Source: Echinicola soli (lineage in GTDB: Bacteria; Bacteroidota; Bacteroidia; Cytophagales; Cyclobacteriaceae). Taken from it: a DNA stretch of 64,000 nt. A program made the position numbers and the translations under genes. The notes below the pieces were generated by a model that was not told where the DNA came from, did no database searches, and saw nothing but the letters and a program-made list of their open reading frames with translations. This document shows positions 57,770 to 64,000 of the stretch, piece by piece (position 1 is the stretch's first letter; each line of letters starts with the position of its first letter). The stretch covers positions 4,129,001 to 4,193,000 of the forward strand of contig NZ_CP041253.1 in the NCBI RefSeq assembly GCF_006575665.1, read 5' to 3'.

Positions 57770-58867
57770 TTATAATTTTATAAACACCTTTTTCTGATAA
57801 AGCAGCCATGCTGGGATATAGTTTATGAACACAAATAGTACCGCAAAAACCATACTCGCTATCTCAGCCATAATGCCTAAGTGGATGGCACCATGCATAA
57901 AATGTTCGCTGATGCTTTTCCCTCCCATCGGTAGCTGATAGAAAACCAAGGAAAGCAAATCGGCCAGGACGTAGACCGTAATAGCATTTGAACCAAATAT
58001 GATCCAAGGCTTGGTACCTTGCTGATTTCCCTTGATGTCTATCCAATAATAAAAAGCTCCCAAGAAGCTAAATGCCGTCCCTCCTGTCACTAACACAAAC
58101 GAGCTTGTCCAAATGTTTTTATTGATGGGAAAAAACCAAGCCCACAACACCCCCCAAAGTGTTAATATCAAACCTACCACCATCAGTTTGTTGGCTTTAT
58201 CTGTATCTTTTAAGTTGCTTTTTAATAGCTGGCCTCCCAACATGCCCAAAATCCCTGTCGCCACTGCAGGAAAAGTACTGAAAAGCCCCTCTGGATCCCA
58301 ATTGCCCTGCCACATCTTACCTGGAAGCAATTGCTGGTCAATCCATGCCGCTAAGTTTCGGCCAGGATCCAGAACCACTTGGCCGATTCCGGGTGTAGGA
58401 ATCAAGGTCATGGCCAGCCAATATCCGACAAGCAGGGCCAGGGCCAAATAGGCTTGCTGTTTCCATCCAAGGTTTATAAACATAATTGTACACACCACAA
58501 ACACCACCGCGATCCGCTGGAGGACACCAGCCACTCTGATAGATGAAAAATCAAACTCCGGAATCATTCCCAGTATGATCCCCAATATGAAAATCTTTGC
58601 ACCACGGAAAAGTAACTTCTTATAGATATCTCCCTTATCCAATGGCGCATCCATTTTTCCAGAGTAGGCCATGACGATAGAAACTCCCACGATGAACAAA
58701 AAGAAGGGAAAAATAAAATCAGTTGGGGTGATAACATTCCATTGGGCATGATGCAAAGGGGGAAAAACATGATCCCAGCTACCCGGAAAATTCACAAGGA
58801 TCATTGCGGCAATGGTGATTCCCCTTAAGGCATCCAAAGAGATTAATCGTGTACTTCTATAAGCCAT
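57770..58867 (-). CDS. HGSNAT-like (DUF5009/COG4299) membrane acyltransferase homologue
   Basis: A 365-residue protein with about 10 transmembrane helices. The N-terminus RLISLDALRGITIAAMILVN and ITPTDFIFPFFLFIVGVSI are the hallmarks of the heparan-alpha-glucosaminide N-acetyltransferase-like family. The human member acetylates glucosamine across the lysosomal membrane. Bacterial members are frequent beside glycan-use genes, so it may modify or detect an amino sugar here. It converges with the acyltransferase gene and is 11 kb from susC. Confidence 0.85.
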   Translation of the reverse strand: MAYRSTRLISLDALRGITIAAMILVNFPGSWDHVFPPLHHAQWNVITPTDFIFPFFLFIVGVSIVMAYSGKMDAPLDKGDIYKKLLFRGAKIFILGIILGMIPEFDFSSIRVAGVLQRIAVVFVVCTIMFINLGWKQQAYLALALLVGYWLAMTLIPTPGIGQVVLDPGRNLAAWIDQQLLPGKMWQGNWDPEGLFSTFPAVATGILGMLGGQLLKSNLKDTDKANKLMVVGLILTLWGVLWAWFFPINKNIWTSSFVLVTGGTAFSFLGAFYYWIDIKGNQQGTKPWIIFGSNAITVYVLADLLSLVFYQLPMGGKSISEHFMHGAIHLGIMAEIASMVFAVLFVFINYIPAWLLYQKKVFIKL

Positions 58868-59107
58868 TATCTATGTTTATTGGTTTATTCGAATGCCTTA
58901 AACACTTCATTTTTCAGCAACAGGCTATTGCTTTTATCAAGGAATTATTAATCAACACCCAAACATTTAACAAAACCTTAATCATCTAAAAACCAATCGG
59001 TAACAAGTAAAAACGAAGCGCAAAATGAGGTTTTTAATACGTGTTTTACGAAAAAACTTACCAATAAAAACATGAAATTTATTCTGTGGAGATAAAATTA
59101 TTTCATC

Positions 59108-59635
59108 ATGAACCAGCCAGACAAACAAATTTTATTGAGGTTTATTCAGGGAGATCAGGAAGCTGCGGACTATATCTATAGATATTACAGAACCCCAGTG
59201 CTTCGCTTTGCCATTTCTATTTTAAAGGATGAAATAGAAGCTGAAAATATTTTCCAGGAGGTCTTCACCAAGATCATTTGCAGACATGATCGAATCAATC
59301 CGGACATGAATTTCAGCTCTTATATTTTTACGGCCGTCAAAAACGAAATTTTTGATTATTTCAAAGCGGTAAAAAAAGACAATAAACTCAAGGAACAGTT
59401 CTGGGTAAATGTACAGATCGCCAGTAAGGAGGAAAAAGAACAGCAGGAATTTCAGCTGGAAAAATTGGAAGGACTTATCGGGCAGCTTTCTCCAAAGCGA
59501 AAACAAGTACTCCACATGAACATTTTCGAGAAAAAATCCTATCAGCAAATTGCCGAGGAGCTGACCATATCTGTCAATACCGTAAAAAATCAATTGATCA
59601 AGGCAAAAGCCATGATCAGACAGGAAATGAACTAA
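59108..59635 (+). CDS. ECF-type RNA polymerase sigma factor
   Basis: A 175-residue sigma factor. Region 2 (about 10-80) has DQEAADYIYRYYRTPVLRFA and IFQEVFTKI. Region 4 (about 118-172) has LSPKRKQVLHMNIFEKKSYQQIAEELTISVNTVKNQL. This is the size and type usually paired with a FecR anti-sigma. None is adjacent; the fecR at 46986 lacks its own sigma. Pairing between the two is possible but unproven. Confidence 0.94.
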   Translation: MNQPDKQILLRFIQGDQEAADYIYRYYRTPVLRFAISILKDEIEAENIFQEVFTKIICRHDRINPDMNFSSYIFTAVKNEIFDYFKAVKKDNKLKEQFWVNVQIASKEEKEQQEFQLEKLEGLIGQLSPKRKQVLHMNIFEKKSYQQIAEELTISVNTVKNQLIKAKAMIRQEMN

Positions 59636-59639
59636 AAAA

Positions 59640-59673
59640 AGTACCGGCGATGAAATGCCTTCATGCCGGTACT
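59640..59673 (-). terminator. Terminator between the ECF sigma gene and the lipoprotein unit
   Basis: AGTACCGGC/GCCGGTACT is a perfect 9-base stem. On the minus strand it is followed by seven T and would end the lipoprotein transcript; it may also act for the sigma gene. Confidence 0.88.
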
Positions 59674-59717
59674 ACCTCTAATTACCTTGTTATTTATGAG
59701 GGCCAGAGTAAAGAGGC

Positions 59718-60518
59718 TTAGTCATCTTTACCTTTTCCTTTACCATGGCCACCATCTCCGTGATCATGCCATTTGCCATCCTTAAATTCTCCATTTCTCA
59801 TTACCAAGGCTGATTCTATATTTGCATAAAGGGCAGCATATGCCTCTCCATTACCGTCTACATCATTTGGACCTACCTCGATAAGCCCATCGCCATTATT
59901 ATCCCTTACCAATGACGGATCTACCCCTTCCAAGAACTTGTCCATGTATAGGGATAGGACAAAATTGGCCGTACCGCCATCGATTTCCAGTCCTTTATTG
60001 AACATAATTTCCACTTGGTCCTCAAGGGTCAGGTACATCACTGCTGGTGTGTCAAACCAATTTGCCTTTACAACCACAGATCTATTGAACATTTCATGAT
60101 CCATGGGAACATCTTCCGAATGCACTAGATCAAAGCTCAATTTGCCGTAAATACCATCATAAGCCCTTCCAATACCTATGGGGGCGATATGGATATTGCC
60201 ATCTCTTACTAATGTTAGGGTTTGTGACATTCCGCTATTGATATTCACCACGGTAGGTTTTTTACTGTCATCGCTGGTGGCGCGCATATGAAGTTTTAGA
60301 TCCTCCAAAGAGATAGAAAGATCAGTTATCTCCAAATTGTTATATACCAAACTTGGATTTGGGCTGTCTTCCTCAGCGGTATTGGTAACCATAGCGGATA
60401 CCGTGACTTCACTTTCTTGGGTTTCCGGCATTACATCCTCTTCTTGATTACACGAGGACAGTAACGCCGTGGCAGAAAATGCCATCATTAGATTTCTCAT
60501 ACGGGTTGTACAAATCAT
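59718..60518 (-). CDS. Putative lipoprotein with DUF4382-like body and calcium-loop motifs
   Basis: A 266-residue protein whose signal ends LLSSC (lipid Cys near residue 23; ATG at 60518 or 60500). The body resembles DUF4382-like domains (LEITDLSISLEDLKLHM, AYDGIYGKLSFDLVHSE). Near the end DNNGDGLIEVGPND and NDVDGNGEAY look like EF-hand or dockerin-style calcium loops. The tail is His/Gly/Lys/Asp-rich. The function is unknown, probably envelope-bound. It follows the next lipoprotein gene after 69 bases on the same strand. Confidence 0.75.
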   Translation of the reverse strand: MICTTRMRNLMMAFSATALLSSCNQEEDVMPETQESEVTVSAMVTNTAEEDSPNPSLVYNNLEITDLSISLEDLKLHMRATSDDSKKPTVVNINSGMSQTLTLVRDGNIHIAPIGIGRAYDGIYGKLSFDLVHSEDVPMDHEMFNRSVVVKANWFDTPAVMYLTLEDQVEIMFNKGLEIDGGTANFVLSLYMDKFLEGVDPSLVRDNNGDGLIEVGPNDVDGNGEAYAALYANIESALVMRNGEFKDGKWHDHGDGGHGKGKGKDD

Positions 60519-60587
60519 AATTGTAAAATTTAGTTGGTTATAGAATTAAATTGGTAATTAGGTTAAATATGGTTTTTACGTAATGAG

Positions 60588-61208
60588 CTATTCTTCTTCC
60601 ACTGGTTCCGCTTCATCGCCCCATTGGACATGTTGAAATTGTCCATTAGTGACGACTACTTCAGTGCCATTTTCATCATCCAGTGCCTCGAAGTGGAAAG
60701 TACCTGATATGGACTTCGCGACTGGATCAAACTCCGTTACGGTAAGGCTCACTTTCCGTGTGTGATTGGAACTGGCTTTAAAAATATGCTCGTCGGTATT
60801 GACTGAAGGCCGCTTTTCCACGGCTCCCAACACTCCCTTGTAATGTGAACTCCCTTCTGTAATAGGGGTCCAAGTGGTGAAGGTATCGCCTGTTTGAATG
60901 TCTGTGACTTGCTCGCCCCCCAGTTTAAACCCTACTGCCAATGCTCCTCCGTCGTCAGAAAGCTGCACGGCATATACGGTAAGCACAAAAGCACCCTCAG
61001 CTTTTTCGATATCCGCCATCACAAAGTCCAAAGCAAGAAGCCCCTCTCCATTCACTGCTTCAAAAGGCTTTCCATTGACTTCACAAGTCACTTTTTCTGC
61101 ATTGGCCATATCCAAGTCCGTCTTGGTATCCAGTGATGTAATACACCCACTGAGACAGGCAAAGAGTAAAATAGCCAATAAATATATTTGTCTGCTAAAT
61201 AGGTTCAT
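60588..61208 (-). CDS. Putative lipoprotein (DUF6252/DUF5025-like)
   Basis: A 206-residue protein; the signal ends ACLSGC (lipid Cys about residue 22). The mature protein is beta-rich, with CEVNGKPFEAVNGEGLLAL near the start and ISGTFHFEALDDENGTEVVVTNGQFQHVQW near the end. This pattern occurs in small Bacteroidota lipoproteins of unknown function. It is first in a two-gene unit with the calcium-loop lipoprotein. Confidence 0.75.
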   Translation of the reverse strand: MNLFSRQIYLLAILLFACLSGCITSLDTKTDLDMANAEKVTCEVNGKPFEAVNGEGLLALDFVMADIEKAEGAFVLTVYAVQLSDDGGALAVGFKLGGEQVTDIQTGDTFTTWTPITEGSSHYKGVLGAVEKRPSVNTDEHIFKASSNHTRKVSLTVTEFDPVAKSISGTFHFEALDDENGTEVVVTNGQFQHVQWGDEAEPVEEE

Positions 61209-61420
61209 ATCAAAATAAAAATATAGTTGGTTTATGTATTGTATGGTTTCACACCTATATATGAGAATTTAATCTACATTTTGTAGAAAACCGCCCACTA
61301 CAATAGCTGATGTTTTTTTTGTAATCCTTTTTCGAGCTGTGTTAACGTGCCTTTTGCCCATTTTCCAGATGTATTATTCATAAAATATGCCACCAACGAT
61401 AATCTTTTATCCTCACCATA

Positions 61421-61450
61421 AAAAAAGCTGACCACCAGATGTGATCAGCT
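61421..61450 (-). terminator. Terminator of the 61511-62307 gene pair
   Basis: On the minus strand AGCTGATCA and TGGTCAGCT (one G-T pair) form a stem followed by seven T. The rest of the gap 61209-61510 shows no gene. Confidence 0.85.
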
Positions 61451-61510
61451 CAAATCAAAAAACTCCTTACGTTGTCATCAAATTTACTTTATCATAAATT
61501 GATCAATTCA

Positions 61511-61795
61511 TTAGATTACCACTTCTAGAATTGCATTTTTTGGAATATGGATACTTGCTTTAAGGCAGACCCTTGTATCGGTCACAGCCCATACTGTGGT
61601 CTCCACCATCAAATGATTCATCTCATCATCACATAAATAAAGCTTTACTTTCAGATGATCTAAATTTCCCAGTATAAGGGCATTCATCAGCTGCCTTTCA
61701 CGATGGTTTATTTCCTCTTGCGTAGCCAGTACCTCATGGCTAGCTAATTTCAGCCCAAGTAATTGTTCTTTTTCAAGATGTATTAGCGTTTTCAT
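61511..61795 (-). CDS. Hypothetical protein, 94 aa
   Basis: I do not recognise this protein. It is 94 residues, soluble and alpha/beta in character (LEKEQLLGLKLASHEVLATQEEINHRERQ helix, then beta strands). Its start overlaps the stop of the preceding gene by four bases (ATGA type), good evidence for translational coupling and for both frames being real. A terminator follows. Confidence 0.65.
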   Translation of the reverse strand: MKTLIHLEKEQLLGLKLASHEVLATQEEINHRERQLMNALILGNLDHLKVKLYLCDDEMNHLMVETTVWAVTDTRVCLKASIHIPKNAILEVVI

Positions 61796-62307
61796 ATGTG
61801 TGCTACTTTTAGAGAAGGTTTGGTAATGGCTTCATGGATACGCTTTTCCCAAGTTTTGGCCAAAATAGGCTCATTGACCAAGCCAGAGAATTTCTCTCCA
61901 TCATATACTTCCAGCATACACTGCTGCCCAGGAACTTCCCCTTCCAATATCAACTCGATTTTATCGATTATTTTATCCCCCAGTGAATTATCACGGGATT
62001 TTATCCGCCTTATTTTCTCATTAATATGCACCCGGCGAATTGTCTTTAAATCTATGATTATTGGTTCACCTCCGCCGACATCTTCCAGATAGACAAGTTG
62101 ACATTTTACCTCATCCAGGCCTAAAAAGTACTGGTTTCTCCAAAGTTCCGTAAAATGCAAGGATAAATCGTGCATTCGTGCAAATTCCAAGATGCGCTTG
62201 TTTACCTGCGCTTGTTTTCTTTTATTTTTTTTACTGTGTATGACAAATGGTATGGCAAATGCAATGATCATCACCACCACAAATACCATGGATATCGTAT
62301 CAATCAT
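61792..62307 (-). CDS. Hypothetical membrane-anchored protein, 171 aa
   Basis: A 171-residue protein with one N-terminal transmembrane helix (about residues 5-23), then a lysine-rich stop-transfer and a soluble cytoplasmic or periplasmic domain of beta strands (LGLDEVKCQLVYLEDVGGGEPIIIDLKTI, IELILEGEVPGQQCMLEVYD). The family is unknown. It overlaps the 94-residue gene by four bases and they form a pair. Confidence 0.7.
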   Translation of the reverse strand: MIDTISMVFVVVMIIAFAIPFVIHSKKNKRKQAQVNKRILEFARMHDLSLHFTELWRNQYFLGLDEVKCQLVYLEDVGGGEPIIIDLKTIRRVHINEKIRRIKSRDNSLGDKIIDKIELILEGEVPGQQCMLEVYDGEKFSGLVNEPILAKTWEKRIHEAITKPSLKVAHI

Positions 62308-62416
62308 GTCGGTTGTTGATTGCGTAGTCGCTTAAAAGCACTACTGGTATAGAAATTTATTTCCCTGTCCCCTATCCTACGGGAAACAGCGTTATTGATA
62401 AATAACCATGGAAATG

Positions 62417-62779
62417 TTACCAGAAAAAATGGCTGGGAAATATGATCTCTCTAATACCAAAAGGGATGGCTGTTTTGGAACACAGAAAAATCTGCTCCAA
62501 CAATTGCCTTTCCAGGATTCTTAAACCACAGAAAAAACCACCCACAAAATGATTCGTCTCCCGTGTTTGATCTACATTTGACGAACCTATGCTCCAATCA
62601 TGCTCTGTAAGATTTATCGCATTTGGAGTAAAATTGCTCCAAGTCGTGACCGATACAGTATCTTTTTTAGAATAGGTATCGTGGACACTGGTGGAAAAAT
62701 AACCGCTGAGTAAAACAAAACAGGTCATCAGCAGAGCGCTCATTACCCCTGAAAAACCTATTATTTTTTGTTTACTCAT
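62417..62779 (-). CDS. Hypothetical protein, 120 aa, possible membrane segment
   Basis: A short frame with a plausible signal or membrane helix at residues about 8-28. No family is recognised and the C-terminal half (GGFFCGLRILERQLLEQIFL) has mixed composition. It may be a species-specific gene or chance; the ATG is good and the frame is full. Confidence 0.4.
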   Translation of the reverse strand: MSKQKIIGFSGVMSALLMTCFVLLSGYFSTSVHDTYSKKDTVSVTTWSNFTPNAINLTEHDWSIGSSNVDQTRETNHFVGGFFCGLRILERQLLEQIFLCSKTAIPFGIREIIFPSHFFW

Positions 62780-62912
62780 TGTTGTTTATCGATCAAATAC
62801 TATTAATAAAAGCTCTACTGACTAAAAGGCCAAAGAGCTATTATTTAAAACGACAAAGCTCAAAAAAAACGTTTGTTATTTTCTAATAATTTATCTGATA
62901 AAATTTAGTAAT

Positions 62913-63041
62913 GGCTGTCTCATAAGTCAAATTGACTGTCATCCGCTTGAGACGACAGGAAAAATCCCAAATCCACATTTTAGTAAAATTAAAGGGGGTA
63001 GGATTTCTCCTTGGGCCAAAATGACACGTTACGAGACAGCC
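62913..63041. repeat. 129-bp imperfect palindrome downstream of metY
   Basis: GGCTGTCTC (62913-62921) and GAGACAGCC (63033-63041) are exact inverted ends. Inner pairs TGTCAT/ATGACA and GGAAAAATCC/GGATTTCTCC extend the structure. It sits 12 bases after the metY stop and could terminate that transcript, or it could be a MITE-like element. Confidence 0.7.
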
Positions 63042-63052
63042 TCTTTTAACAT

Positions 63053-64000
<948 letters not shown>

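Overview
The window looks like a chromosomal segment of a marine or soil Bacteroidota, most likely of the Cytophagales/Cyclobacteriaceae type (Echinicola, Algoriphagus or Cyclobacterium-like). The lineage call is inferred from gene content. The evidence is a SusC/SusD pair with a FecR regulator, a short 287-residue primary sigma factor, promoters of the TTTG-N20-TAnnTTTG type in front of both tRNA loci and rpsO, a bacillithiol pathway gene (bshB1), many secreted proteins and lipoproteins, and no Shine-Dalgarno signals. No phage, plasmid, CRISPR array or intact insertion sequence was seen.

Layout. 0-7 kb: a giant alpha-2-macroglobulin-like protein carrying a SusC-type regulatory and plug segment. 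7-12.5 kb: a lower-GC island with a lipoprotein beta-carbonic anhydrase and a secreted glycosidase-like protein, bracketed by two diverged copies of one intergenic sequence. 12.5-18.4 kb: small stress-type proteins, mnmA, a DUF2911 protein, hrpB and a basic small protein. 18.4-24.8 kb: intergenic repeats, a NIPSNAP protein, a divergent HEAT-repeat/VLRF1-like pair, a FadL-like barrel and two identical tRNA-Thr genes followed by tandem 183-bp repeats. 24.8-41.2 kb: core genes (DUF349 protein, yqgE, pdxH, bshB1, M23 peptidase, trxB, rpoD, pnp, rpsO, an LptF/LptG-type permease, a START-like protein, tRNA-Met, rplT, rpmI, infC, thrS). 41.6-55.5 kb: a polysaccharide-utilisation-type locus. One strand carries FecR, SusC, SusD, a propeller/alpha-barrel lipoprotein and a BNR-repeat sialidase-like protein. 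The other carries a ROK kinase, an FHS-type sugar transporter and a XylR-like regulator. 55.7-59.6 kb: a low-GC OafA/SGNH acyltransferase, an HGSNAT-like membrane protein and an ECF sigma factor. 59.7-64 kb: lipoproteins, small unknown genes and the 3' part of metY, which runs off the window end.

How the genes fit together. The core block is a normal translation/RNA-turnover neighbourhood (thrS-infC-rpmI-rplT, rpsO-pnp, rpoD). The 41.6-55.5 kb locus can bind and import a glycan across the outer membrane (SusC/SusD), trim it outside or in the periplasm (two predicted hydrolases), take the sugar across the inner membrane (FHS permease), phosphorylate it (ROK) and sense it (XylR-like, FecR). Its substrate cannot be read from the sequence.

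The most interesting single gene is at 21293-21988. It carries the signature of the VLRF1/Vms1 peptidyl-tRNA hydrolase-like release factor domain (RKKQGKSQ followed by a basic stretch and an AGSRVR segment). This suggests a role in rescuing stalled ribosomes in a bacterium. The most interesting non-coding structure is the duplicated sequence flanking the carbonic anhydrase/glycosidase island. One copy looks like a version of the locus from which the carbonic anhydrase gene is missing.
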